From Hepsetus odoe (lineage: Eukaryota > Chordata > Actinopteri > Characiformes > Hepsetidae), in contig CM029393.1 of assembly GCA_017165825.1 (NCBI GenBank), forward strand, positions 4,025,355 to 4,089,354: 64,000 nucleotides of DNA. Direction: 5' to 3'. The notes beneath the pieces were generated by a model. It worked only from the letters and a program-made list of their open reading frames with translations. It had not been told where the DNA came from and made no database searches. The translations under genes and the position numbers were made by a program. Below, piece by piece: positions 26,030 to 36,899 of this stretch; position 1 is the stretch's first letter, and each line of letters starts with the position of its first letter.

Positions 26030-26280
26030 TTCTAGCCATCCATCATATAGGGTTACAGAGGTACTGGAGCCCATTCCAGCACTTATAGAGCAAAAAGGTG
26101 GAGAAACACCCTGGACAGGATGGAAGTCATTCGCAGTGTAGCCTCACTCTTAAAGTCACACAGTTTATAATCTCCAATCCATATGTGCTGAAATCTTGAG
26201 GGGACATGCCAACTCCACAGAGAGGACCCGGGCGGCGGCAGCTGGGAATCGAATCCAGAATCTTCTGTGCAGCGAACTCA
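26030..26280 (-). mobile_element. Decayed copy of a GGTGGCACAGTGG-type fish repeat
   Basis: Read on the minus strand it keeps the GATTCGATTCCC box and the block downstream of it (CTCTGTGGAGTTGGCATGTC), then a divergent 3' part ending near GTACCTCTGTAACCC. It resembles the copies at 51427 and 54680. Confidence 0.45.
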
Positions 26281-26691
26281 TTTTTTTATAATTATTATTA
26301 CCATTAAAATGAATGAATCTGTTATTTTTAACTGGGATATAGTATCTGTACTGTAAAGGTGCCAATTTCACAATTTTAAGTTCTTATCATCCAATCCTGA
26401 AAACAAGTCAGTGTTGGTCTGTTAAAGAAAAAGTGGACCATGTGCAGGGACCTGTTGAGCCCAGAGGAAAGACTGAGACTTTCAGCATTCAGCACTACTG
26501 TCCTCGCCTTAAACCCAGTATTGGTTAAAGCCGAGTTCAGTAAAGCCTGTCTTTTGATCAGGTGAACAGTGTTAAGAGACAGATGTAGCACGTCTTCAGG
26601 GGCTCGTCCGACACTGGAAACTGTTCAGGTACCGAGTCTATGTGATCTGAAAGAGGAGAGGAGGAGAGGATGAGACTGGACTGGTACTCAC

Positions 26692-26905
26692 CCGTGGTCG
26701 GAGCGGGGGGCGCGGCGGGTTCGGGGGTCTGTGTTCATCAAGCGCAGCGGGATCGCAGCGAAAGAAGTGAGAAACAAAGAAAGGAAAGAAAGAGAGAGAG
26801 AAAGAAAGACTATTTACTCCATCTCACTCCGTCCCTCCATCTCTCCGGGCTTTAGCTCAGCCTCCCTCCATCAGCGCGGACAGACGAGTGCAGTCTGAAC
26901 TGGAA
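26692..26905 (-). promoter_or_regulatory. kcnd3: CpG-rich block: candidate kcnd3 promoter and non-coding exon 1
   Basis: This is the only strongly CpG-rich stretch outside the coding exon, with GCGCGG, GCGCAG and GATCGCAG motifs among many CG dinucleotides. On the minus strand it runs into CCACGG followed by GTGAGTACC, a good splice donor with its first intron base at 26691. About 1.2-1.3 kb downstream lie acceptor-like sites just ahead of the kcnd3 ATG. A non-coding first exon spliced to the coding exon fits the Kv4 gene plan. No clear TATA box is visible, and the transcription start may lie in or near the adjoining GA-rich tract. No transcript evidence is available here, and a plus-strand promoter is not excluded. 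Confidence 0.5.
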
Positions 26906-26919
26906 GACATGAACAACCC

Positions 26920-26920
<1 letters not shown>

Positions 26921-26964
<44 letters not shown>

Positions 26965-27186
26965 CCCTCACACTCTCTCTCTCTTCCCACTCTCTCTCTC
27001 TCTCACACTCACTCACTCTCTCTCTCTCTCACACTCCCTCTCTCTCTCTCTCCCACCTCTCTCCTCACACTCACCACTCTCTCTCTCTCCCCACACACTC
27101 TCTCTCTCTCTCCTCTCTACACTCACCACTCCTCTCTCTCTCTCACACCACTCACTCTCTCTCTCTCACACCACTCTCTCTCTCCA

Positions 27187-27234
<48 letters not shown>

Positions 27235-27274
27235 CTCACTACGCCCCCACACACTCTGTTTCTTAGGCACACAC

Positions 27275-27317
<43 letters not shown>

Positions 27318-27328
27318 ATTCTCTCACT
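26921..27328. repeat. About 400-bp CT/GA polypyrimidine tract
   Basis: Nearly uninterrupted (CT)n with scattered CACT and CCA interruptions, so GA-rich on the kcnd3 sense strand. It directly abuts the CpG-rich block. The long Ser-Leu reading frame through it is a product of the repeat, not a gene. Its base composition permits H-DNA (triplex) formation. Confidence 0.9.
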
Positions 27329-27385
27329 ATTGCTCTCAGTCGCTCCCTTTTTTCATTCTGTACTCTACCTTAGTCGATCTGTTAC

Positions 27386-27386
<1 letters not shown>

Positions 27387-27416
<30 letters not shown>

Positions 27417-27426
27417 CTCTTTCTCT
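27387..27426. repeat. (TTTC)n microsatellite
   Basis: Tandem TTTC units grading into CTCT, about 60 bp beyond the main CT tract. Confidence 0.85.
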
Positions 27427-27429
27427 ATT

Positions 27430-29109
27430 CATTTTCTCTTCACTCTTTCAGACACCTGGTGTTGGATGGGATTGAACACAAGGTGAGAAACACTCTGCTT
27501 CACTCTGCTTCACTCCGCTTTACTTTTTTACTGTCTATTTACCATTTTCTCATTCTTTACATGTATTTAATGTCTTGCTTGATATAGGAGGAAGGGGTGA
27601 AATGAAAGAATGAACGCAAAGCCAGTGATGAAAGCATAACAAAAGCAACATATTTGGTGGATTTCAATGGACGACTGTTTCTGGAAGAGATGTAACAAGT
27701 GCCTTTGTTTTCTCCTTCACTGTCTTTCTGACAGCAGTGTCACAATTTTGACATATTCTGTCAAATGATTGTTTAACTCATCTTTAAATGACTTGATCTC
27801 TCTAAAAGATTACTTTTTTTTTACCCTCTGAAAAGTTTGATTTATCTCATAATGATCATTTGTGATCATTAATGACTATCCGATTAATGTAAGGTCTGAA
27901 AATCGAAGTGTAAATGTCAGAATCAGACTTAATAAGTTGACATTGTTAGATAAATAGATCATGACAGTGAATAACAGCAATCAAAGCCTAACTAGACCAA
28001 AAGGACAAAATCACATCACTAATTTAACAAATTTGATCAAACATTCCATAAAAATTGCATTTGCAACATAATTATTCCAATTATTAACTTTTGCCAGAAA
28101 CACAAGGGGGTGGGTGGGGGGTGGATTGGAAATGGGCTTCCATGTACCGATCAGTAAACCTGACTGCAAAATGAGATTAGTCCATCCAGGAAACATCCAG
28201 ATTTCCCAAATCCCCCTATCCTGAGCGCTCGATACACTTTCTCAGAATGATGGAATTTTCTCAGCCTTCTTTCATAATGAAAGCATTAAAAGAGCTTTTC
28301 ATTTAAACACACAATGTGAATTCATTTCCATTTGAATATAATTTCCCATTTTCTTCCACTACCTGTCAGATGAAAGCAAGCCTGGATATTAATGCTCTTG
28401 GAAGAAGTATACACATGAAAAGATTAGTTTAAAAGATAAAAAGATTTTTTTTTCTTTAATCTTTTTATTCTTGATGTCACTATATTTGAAAATGAATCCT
28501 TGGTTTACGGGCAAATTGTGCGAAGCCATTCTACAGCATTTTGAAAGCAGCTTTTTAGTAAGAAAGCAAGGACAAAGCAGCTTTTCTCAGCCAGCATGTG
28601 CGCTCAGCACAACGCACAAAGGCTGTAGCTCTAGGTTAAGGTGACATTACACTTTAAATCTTATTTATTTCACTGTAAGCTCATGGGAGCCAGAAGCAAA
28701 CAACTGCAGGGACCTTACATTGTCTAAGATTGGGGCTTAGAGATGCTGAAATCTTTGGGTTTCGCTTTCTCTAAGTACGTTTATACCTGTCACTGCAAAA
28801 GCAATGAACGTTGCTCTGTGAGAGATTTTCCTTGTGAAATAAGCTGCTCTCCTGTGTACCAAGCACTATTGCCTATAAAAGAGGCAGTTCATTAAAAGAT
28901 AGTGTCAGTTTGATGTGCTTCATTAGTCACATCTACACTTACAAACACTTCCTTTGGGTATAAGAGGGCTATGGTTCAACTAAACACTTTCAGTGCCGTA
29001 GTCCTTGAGAACTATATGATTCTCAGTGTACATTTAATCTTGTCAGAACTGCAGATCGTACACGCCCCTTGCAAAACACATGCTTTCAGAATAAAGCTGT
29101 CATTACCTG
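27430..29109. other. Upstream unique sequence, no gene seen
   Basis: AT-rich sequence upstream of the putative kcnd3 promoter with no recognisable coding motif or repeat. Confidence 0.5.
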
Positions 29110-29566
29110 ATTGTCATTACAATAAAGCCACCTGCCTAATATTGTGTAGGCTGCCTCAGTAAGGCTCTCCCCTCTCTTGGCAAGGATTTTGCAGGAGTGC
29201 TGCGATATCTGACACCAAATATTAAGCAGCATGTCTTTTATGTCCTGTAAAGGCCCTCTCAAGCTGAGATCTGGACACTTTGAAGGCCAGGTCTACACCG
29301 TGAACTCTTTGTCATGCTTCTCAAACCGTTCCTGAACAATTTCTGCAGTGTGGGAGGGAGCAATTTCCCTGCTTAATAAACGCCACAGGCATTAGAGAAT
29401 ACTATTGCCAGCGGTGGACTTGGTCTGCAGCAGTGTTTGATTATGTTGTATATGCGTCTCAATAATAATTTACATGCCAAAGTAAAAGATTTCCCAGCAG
29501 GACGTTGCCCAGAACATCCCTCTGCCTCTCCTGACTTGCCTGCTACCTATAGTGCATCCTAATGCT
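29110..29566 (-). pseudogene. Tc1-like transposon fragment, antisense
   Basis: Carries antisense phrases of a common fish Tc1-like transposase C-terminal half: GCCTAATATTGTGTAGG at the element edge, then a region equivalent to 'VQERFEKHDKEF', and CCCAGCAGGACGTTGCCCAG. Frames are broken and the N-terminal half is absent. Confidence 0.7.
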
Positions 29567-29762
29567 TGTTTTATCACAGTATATGTGTGCATACAGAGCA
29601 GCTGCACAAACAGCATCCTACACTTATCTGCATACCTCGCATATAATTATTGTAAAAAAACTAAAGTGAAAGTGAATAAAGCGATTCGAGAGAATAGAAG
29701 CTACACCAACCTTATTTATTATAGCTTTTAATGCTCTATGCAAGAGTAATGTTGGATTATTA

Positions 29763-29895
29763 TCCATCCATTCCATCCATTTTCTGCTGCTTTTCCCAAA
29801 CGGGGTCGCGGGGGGGTGCTGGAGTCCAACCCAGCGTACACAGGGCGAAGGATGGGGGACGCACCCTGGACAGGTCGCCAGCCCCTCGCAGGGAG
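29763..29895 (-). mobile_element. Headless SINE tail (B-tail) with target-site duplication
   Basis: On the minus strand begins CCTCCCTGCGAGGGGCTGGC and ends in GGATGG units. It is flanked by a perfect 12-base direct repeat, GTTGGATTATTA (29751-29762 and 29896-29907). No tRNA head. Confidence 0.87.
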
Positions 29896-30012
29896 GTTGG
29901 ATTATTAATGATTGTGATTATTGCTTTTTAAAGGAGTTAATAAATGTACAGTCTGGCTATACATTTTTGATGATGCGTTTCCTCTTGCTGATAAAATACA
30001 ACACTTAAAAAT

Positions 30013-30349
30013 TGTCACGGGTGAGGTTTGTTTTGGGTACGGTAGAGGGCGCTCTGTTCTGACTGAGCACACCTGAGCTCATGAAGGCACAGGTGTGCTT
30101 CATTGGGGCTGCTATTTTAGCCCCGATGAGTCAGACCAGAGCGCGGTTTATTCACGAGGCGAAGCCTCACGTTTATGGTGGTTTTGGTCATTTTTGGTAA
30201 CTTGGTTTAGTCAGACTGCAGTTCCTTGTGCCTTGGTTTGATTAGAACTGCAGTCCTTGGATCTTGTCTTTGGTAATATGAAGAATAAAGTTATGTTCCT
30301 GACTCCTGGCTCTGCACTGACGTCCTTCCCGCAGCCCGCCACCGTTGCA
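30013..30349 (+). mobile_element. Candidate solo LTR (Gypsy-like), 337 bp
   Basis: Starts TGTCACGGGTGAGG and ends CCACCGTTGCA, i.e. TG...CA, with AAAT on both sides as a 4-base target duplication. It has AATAAA at 30284 followed by a U5-like part, TGGCTCTGCACTGACGTCC, shared with the LTR at 13831. No gag or pol sequence is adjacent. Confidence 0.6.
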
Positions 30350-31515
30350 AAATGTGGTGGAACATTTGGGTTTTCACAGGTGCTTGACTTTTCAGTGTTT
30401 GTCATGATTGATATACATCCAAAACATTCAAAAAGTAATGTTTTTGTAGGAGCTCATAAAAAATAAGAATGGTTTCTGGAGGCAACCACACCAATCGGCA
30501 AGATTTTTTTAATGATTTAAGTGCTGGGAGACATTGTGTCACTTGGCAGAAAAATCATTTTTCCTTGACATCAAAACAAGTGGAAAAAGTCAAAAGAGAA
30601 AACTAAATGAATATAATTCACTGCAAATCACACTATGTACAAGCTGATGTAATTATTTCATTTGAAGAGAATGGCAAAATGACAGCACTAACTCTAACAA
30701 GGGCTAACGAGAGAAGCAGAAGTGGCCAAAAAAGCAAAACGTCTCATTACTGGAGTGGCTCAAATCCTTGCTGCTTCAACACTAATGAATTATTGACCCC
30801 TAAAAGTGCTCTGTTCTCTAAGGGGTTTGCAGGGGCATACTGATAAAGTCATTATTAAGTGTTGGGCTCAGTGGTGTGAATCTGTGCCTAGTTGTCTTTG
30901 AATAATCTCCCAGCACAAGCCTTTTCATCCCACCGCACACAGGGCCAAGCATACCAATGTGTGTCATTCAAGAGACAATAAAGGCGATATGTAGGGACGG
31001 CCATAGTATGCGAAATCCCTGCTGAATAGATCAGTCAAAACCCAGTGTTATGATTCATATCCCCCGGCTAGAAAAATGGCTTAAATTATACACGAGCAAT
31101 TAGATAAAGAAATATATGTTATCTATGCGTGTGATATGCTTCCAGGATCATGTCTCAGGGCCTGGCAAGGATATTAATGAGGAACCATGAGTCATTTCAC
31201 AGAAATTCTTCCCTTTTTGCATCAGTGAAAGGTCTCTTATCACGGCTTTCTCAAAGTGCTTCTCCGATTTTTGAGGGTAACTGGCACGGGACTCTGAGGA
31301 ATAAATGGGGTTCAAGTCTTGGAAAGAGCTGCACTGAAAATAACAGGCTAGCATGACAACATAAATGATCGTTTCCTTCAGAAAGGAAACCAGAGGCCTC
31401 GTTATCAGAGCTCTGACTTACCTGAAGCAATGATTCCTTTCATGCATATCACAACCATTCAAACACCCCAAAGTGTTGGATAAACATTGTGTTGCAGGCT
31501 GAGGAAGCATCATTT

Positions 31516-31664
31516 GGGGGCAGCTATATCCAGCACCCAGGGAGCAGTGACAGGGACGGTACCTTGCTCAAGGGTTCCTCACAGCAACCTAGTGGTCTGG
31601 GATTCGAACCCATCACCTTCCGATAGTGAGGCCTAGACCCAAACCACTAGGCCAGTGTTGCTCC
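31516..31664 (-). mobile_element. tRNA-derived SINE, head and middle
   Basis: On the minus strand: GGCCTAGTGGTTTGGGTC, a B box (GGGTTCGAATCCC), then GAGCAAGGTACCGTCCCTGT. The 3' A-tail is mostly missing. Confidence 0.8.
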
Positions 31665-33431
31665 ATTCAACTATGCGATTTAACGTTATACAAGCAATGA
31701 GCCACCTGAACATCTGTTAGACATGTTGAACAGGTTGCACAACGTTCATTACGCACATCTTTCTCTTTCTTTACGAACGGCATTCATTTTACACTGAATC
31801 ATATTTACATTGTTCTTTCTTTGCATTTCTTTATCTCACACGCATCCAATTTCTGTCACTCACAGAGGTGTGGTTTGAATCCTCAAGCACATTTGACCTT
31901 GACCTTAATTGCTGTGAGTCATGATTTGTTTGAATCTCAGATGAATCCAGTGCAGAAGCCATTCAAGTGTAAAAGAGGTATGTTGTCGCGGGAGAATTCA
32001 GGTTAAAAATCCAATCCATGCTGAACAATGGATGAGCAATCAGGGCAACAGGGGCCTTTGAAAAGAGCTCGACATAATGATTGGAGGCTCATATCAGTGG
32101 AACGGTCCAAAAATACAAAACCTCATTATTTGTATGCTTGAACGTAGGTCTCGAGTTTGCCTGTTATTATGGTTTTCACTTTGAAGCATACTTTTTGAAC
32201 ATAAACCCCAACGAACTCCCATGACACAAAAAGGCGCATATGACCTATTCGTGATTTTAAAAACGTTGAAAAGGACATTTATTTTCATAAACGGTTCAAG
32301 TTTAAGTATCTTCGAGTTGTGTGAAAGGTTTGATGTATGAATCACAGCACATAAGCACAATTCATTATTTCAAAGGCTACACTTTACCACCAATTGGACA
32401 ATTGGAGTGCAGCTTGCATTTAAGCCGTGCTAGTAAACAGCATAATTGAGGGCACAGTAGAAGGTCACTTTGAACTGGAATCCTCACTGAGAGATTATCA
32501 TGGTTATTACAATTTCAGAGTAGGGGGTCTCTACTGCATGACTTTAATGACAGAACATTTTCAGGCAGCAGTGGAAGACGTGGCGATGTATTTATTGTAA
32601 ACTTGAGTCAGAATATGCATCTCCTTGCATTATGGATATTTCAAGTCGAGTTCTCAGCCAGACCTGCTGCAACGGGGTGTGAAAGCACACATTGCACCTT
32701 CAGTTCTGCACTTTTGCACCTTCTATAGAGCTCATACCCTGTATTTCTCATTCTTTTAGGATGCAAATGTTATCACAGTGCATTTTTCAAACGATCACTT
32801 ACATGTCAACCTTATTCCTTATACCTTATATAAATTATTCTGCAATCTTTACTGCTTTATATCTTTTTTATTTGAACATAAATGTGACCTTGTTTAATAA
32901 AAGGTTTTGTAAGCTCAATAAATCTATATTTGTTTATTTGTGATGTTTGCAACATGACAAAAATGTTGGTTTTTCAAAAGCCGAATCTGCATTTTTTTAA
33001 ATCAAAGCCAACATGAAAAAGAAATGTTTTCCCATTAAAGGGGATGCGCTCATTGCTGCTTCTACTAATTAGAAACAGAACCTTTTCTCTGTGAGAAGAG
33101 CAGGGCAAAAAGGATGCGGATGCTAGTCTTGTGAATTCGGCTAATTCGGAGGGATTTATATCCAATAGCATGAGGATTTACAGAAGAAGACAACGCACTC
33201 TCTTCATTTCAACAAGAAAACCTCTTGCTGCCCTTTCGTGTCGCACAGCGGCGATACGGAAATTAGCCGTAGTAAATTCTCGCATGCAACATGGACTGTG
33301 CCTTCTTCTGTTATTAATTTGTCAGCAATAGCAGTAGCCTGACACGGGCAGTTTAGATTTAAATGAAAAATAAAGCCTTTAAATCTGCCATGAAGTGAAG
33401 CTGAATGTGTCTTAACAATTATATATATATA

Positions 33432-33981
33432 CAGTACTGTGCAAAGGTTTTAGGCAGGTGTGGAAGAAATGCTTTAAACAAAGAATGTTTTCAGAAATAG
33501 AAATAATGATTGTTTATTTTTATCAATTTACAAAAAGCAAAGTGATCGAACAAAAGAAAAATCTCAATCAAATCAATATTTAGTGTTACTACCTTTTGCC
33601 TTCAAACCAGCATCAGTTCTTCTGGCCCCCACAGAGCCCTGATCTCAACATCATCCAGTGTGTCTGGATCACATGAAGAGACAGAAGGATGTGAGGAAGC
33701 TACATCCACAGAAGATCTGTGGTTAGTTCTCCAAGATGTTTGGAACAACCTACCAGCCGAGTTCCTTCAAAAACTGTGTGCAAGTGTACCTAGAAGAACT
33801 GATGCTGTTTTGAAGGCAAAGGGTGGTCACACCCAATATTGATTTGATTTAAATTTCTCTTTTGTTCATTCACTGCATTTTGTTGATTGATGAAAATAAA
33901 TGATGAACACTTCCATTTCTGAAAGCGTTCTTTGTTTACAGCATTTTTTCCACACCTGCCTGAAACTTTTGCACAGTGCTG
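33432..33981 (+). mobile_element. Mariner-type MITE with transposase C-terminal fragment (copy 2, full length)
   Basis: A 550-bp unit flanked by TA dinucleotides, with the left end CAGTACTGTGCAAAGG and the inverted right end CAGCACTGTGCAAAAG. The inverted similarity extends about 180-190 bp into each side, up to the shared phrase CATCAGTTCTTCT. Between the arms is a fragment of a transposase frame beginning PQSPDLNIIQ, broken into frames by small indels. It is too short to be autonomous. Confidence 0.85.
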
Positions 33982-34464
33982 TATATAAGAACAAGCTCCA
34001 TGCATACACATACATGAGTCTGTATTAAGCCAATGGGCTTCAAGCACTCCAGTTAATGATTGCAGCCATCAGGAGGCCTGCAAGCTGTGAAAGAATCTAT
34101 TGGACAAATTATTACCCTTAGCATTGCATTACTTTAACAATGCTACCGTCAATGTACATGTGTCCTTTTAAATAATGTAGTTTCACAGGAGGTTTTCATT
34201 TTTATTAGTCATTACAACCTCTTCTAGGTTTATATAACATTGTACAGCAATAGCGAGAGTGAAAAATGAATGGTGACCTCTTTTCAATAACAATCACATT
34301 TACAGTATTCAGCACATGCTCTCATACAGAGCAATCTGCATGAGTGATTTGTGTTTCTCAAAAGAAACATGTCCTTCACCCTAGAAAACTCAAATTAAGT
34401 GTTGGTAGCTACTAAAGTTCTGTCAGACATAGCACTGAAACCACCACTTACAAAATGGAAGAGT

Positions 34465-34700
34465 TAGTTTAATGCATGAAGGTGTTCATGAGTGCTTTTT
34501 GATGGTATGGGTCCTTAGGCACCGTCTGAAGATCATGAAGGACAGTTCTGATTGTCAGGGGAAGATTGTTCCACCACTTAGCACCTGAGACTGAAGAGGT
34601 CAATGCAGATCTCCTGCTTTTGAGGGGTGTAAGTTCAAGACTGGCTAAGCTTAATGCGAAGGCGAACTTTTCCACCGAAGGAAGATGTTTTTATTTAGTT
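34465..34700 (-). other. Possible LINE C-terminal remnant
   Basis: The minus strand encodes SGAKWWNNLPLTIRTV, faintly like the 'WNSLPL.IR' motif at the end of L2/CR1 LINE proteins. Nothing else supports it, and a unique intergenic origin is equally possible. Confidence 0.25.
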
Positions 34701-35052
34701 CTTTTGTAAACCCTGCATTCTGCTCATTCTGAACAGATCACGTCAGGTGTTCTAGAATGGCTGCCATATTGAATTACATCTCCAGTGGAAGGTTATAATA
34801 ACCAAGGCCACAGAAAGTGTCTGTAATACTACAGACACTTGAACTTTATGAATATTATGAAGTTTTGATTTCCCTCTGATAGAACAACATGACCGAGAGT
34901 TAGAGCTGCACTGAGTTGGAGATGCGAGCATTTTCTACAGCAATTCTGCCTCTTTTCAGCACTGAAAGGAGAAATGACCAGAAAAAAGGCTGCAGCCCTT
35001 CTAACTCAAAAGCAGTCAAACAGCCCAATATTACACATAATAAATAAAATGT

Positions 35053-35236
35053 ATAATAATAATATTACTTGTTATTATAACAATTATAACAAATAATAAT
35101 AATAATGATAACAACAACAACAACAACAATAATAATAATAGTAACAATTATTATTATTAGTAGTAGTAGTAGTATTGCTGCAATAATAATAATAATAATA
35201 ATAACAATAATAATAATAACAATAATAATAATAATA

Positions 35237-35275
<39 letters not shown>

Positions 35276-35302
35276 GTTATTGTTATTGTTATTGTTATTA
35301 TT
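35053..35302. repeat. (ATT/AAT)n trinucleotide array
   Basis: Long AT-rich trinucleotide array with ACA, AGT and GTT variants. The apparent poly-Ile and poly-Asn reading frames are products of it. Confidence 0.9.
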
Positions 35303-35393
35303 ATCCATCCATCCATTATCTGCTGCTTGTCCCAAACGGGGTCGCGGGGGAGTGCTGGTGTCCAACGCAGCGCACACAGGGCGAGGACGGGGG
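35303..35393 (-). mobile_element. Truncated B-tail SINE inside the trinucleotide array
   Basis: ATCCATCCATCCATTATCTG followed by the antisense B-tail. It stops in GGACGGGGG, before the usual CTGCGATGGG start, so it is 5'-truncated. The array resumes directly after it. Confidence 0.8.
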
Positions 35394-35470
35394 AATTATT
35401 ATTATTATTATTATTATTATTGATGCTGTTATTAATGTTTTTATTAGTAGTAGTAGTATTAGTATTATGT
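35394..35470. repeat. (ATT)n array, continued
   Basis: Second part of the trinucleotide array, interrupted by the B-tail insertion. Confidence 0.85.
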
Positions 35471-35628
35471 TTGTTATTATAATCACTTGTGACAATAGCT
35501 CTTTATTGCAGAAAACGAAGTGATTATTAAAAAACATTTTTAATACCTACAATTAGCACGGTGGAAACATTTATGGTTTGACTCATTTTTGGTCTTTCAT
35601 AGTTTTTGCAGAATATGTTATCTCTCTA

Positions 35629-35864
35629 GGGGCAGCGGTGGCCTAGTGGTTAGGGCGTTGGCCACATGGTCGGGGGTTCGAACCCCTACCCAGTGGGTTG
35701 CCCTGAGATACCCTTGAGCAAGGTGCCGTCCCCGTCCCACTCCTCCCTGCGATGGGCTGGCGACCTGTCCAGGGTGCGTCCCCCGTCCTCGCCCTGTGTG
35801 CGCTGGTTTGGACACCAGCACTCCCCTGCGACCCCGTCTGGGACAAGCGGCAGAAAATGGATGG
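35629..35864 (+). mobile_element. Composite SINE: tRNA head plus B-tail, apparently young
   Basis: Head GGGCAGCGGTGGCCTAGTGG with A box, B box GGGTTCGAACCCC, GAGCAAGGTGCCGTCCCCGT, join at CTCCTCCCTGCGATGGGC, then the full B-tail to GCGGCAGAAAATGG and a short ATGG run. It is flanked by a perfect 14-base direct repeat, ATGTTATCTCTCTA (35615-35628 and 35865-35878). This is the cleanest copy in the window. Confidence 0.93.
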
Positions 35865-36429
35865 ATGTTATCTCTCTACATCTCACCGTATAACTACTTT
35901 TCTCAACACACTGATTCTGTCCAACCACCAACTGTGCTAAGATATAATATATAGGTTTATATTTTGCCCAGGATCCCAGAATGCTATAATGCGGTCTAAC
36001 ACACACACACACAGTAAGGGACGCATGTAAACGGTCTTTGGAGTGCTCCGTGTCAAAGTGACAATATCGATGTGCCAAATGTTCTGGTGTAGTTACTGCA
36101 AGGGAAGCAAAGGCAATTTCATTTTCTCCAGTCCACTGTGGATCAAAGAGAGTCACCAGAGAGAGAGAGATTGAGAAGTAGAGGGGAGCCCAGGGGGTCA
36201 CAGGGACTTCAGAAGAGCAAGAGGAAATGAAGAAGATGGAGTTCAGAGGAAGATCACCCAAAACAAAGCCCAATCATGAGTGAAGGAGGAGGGTTAGCCC
36301 GTCAAGAACAGAGTAGACGACATAGTGCAGCTAATTAAAAACTATAACGCAGTGGGAAAACACACATTATACAATGTGTTAGGCAGCCATTATCAATTTA
36401 GTTTCTCACACAATTTCGCAAATTAGTTC

Positions 36430-36610
36430 ATTTTAAAGTTACACAGTGGGTAACGCTGTTACTTCACAACAAAAGACTTCTGGGTTCAGTTTCCAGCTGG
36501 GATGGCCTTTCTGTGTTTACATGTCTGTCCATGTTTGCATAGATTTCCACTATGTCCATGAGTGTGTTTGTTTGACTGATCTGTAAGGGACCAGCACACT
36601 ATTCAGACTG
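36430..36610 (+). mobile_element. Decayed GGTGGCACAGTGG-type fish repeat
   Basis: CACAGTGGGTAACGCTGTTAC, TGGGTTCAGTTTCCAGC, then CTTTCTGTGTTTACATGTC. Same family as the copy at 51427 but more diverged. Confidence 0.55.
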
Positions 36611-36660
36611 TTTCTTTAAAGGAAATTCTGGAGTTTAAGGTTTGAAAGGGCCCATACCAT

Positions 36661-36680
36661 CCGTCCATCCATCCATCCAT
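36661..36680. repeat. (CATC)n microsatellite
   Basis: CCATCCGT grading into CCATCCATCC units, then a CA/GACA-rich stretch. Confidence 0.7.
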
Positions 36681-36899
36681 TCAAGGTTGCAGATATTGCT
36701 TGAGCGCTCACATGGAAACACAGACACACAGGCAGACAGACACACGCACATTGTCACAATTAGGGACAATTTATAGGGACATTTTCTACCTTGTCCTTTA
36801 TTTACTTTATTCCCACCCTTACCCCTCAGAATCACTCATAATGTTTCTGTTTTGGACAAAAAGTCATAATTTATGTTTACAAGACCATTACATTTAAAC

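Larger units (their letters stand above)
25407..26691 (-). other. kcnd3: Putative first intron of kcnd3
   Basis: Bounded by the GTGAGT donor at 26691 and acceptor-like AG sites at 25461 or 25407. It holds a MITE-like element (25783-25936) and a decayed SINE-like repeat (about 26030-26280). No coding potential was recognised. Confidence 0.4.

Noticed and set aside
26888..27277. 129-residue Ser/Leu-rich open frame
   Set aside because: It is the translation of the CT microsatellite and has no protein-like composition.
35065..35482. Poly-Ile, poly-Asn and poly-Tyr open frames
   Set aside because: Translations of the (ATT)n array in different frames and strands.
35629..35720. Possible tRNA gene from the A and B boxes
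   Set aside because: It is the head of a SINE: it has no intact cloverleaf and continues into the SINE body with target-site duplications.
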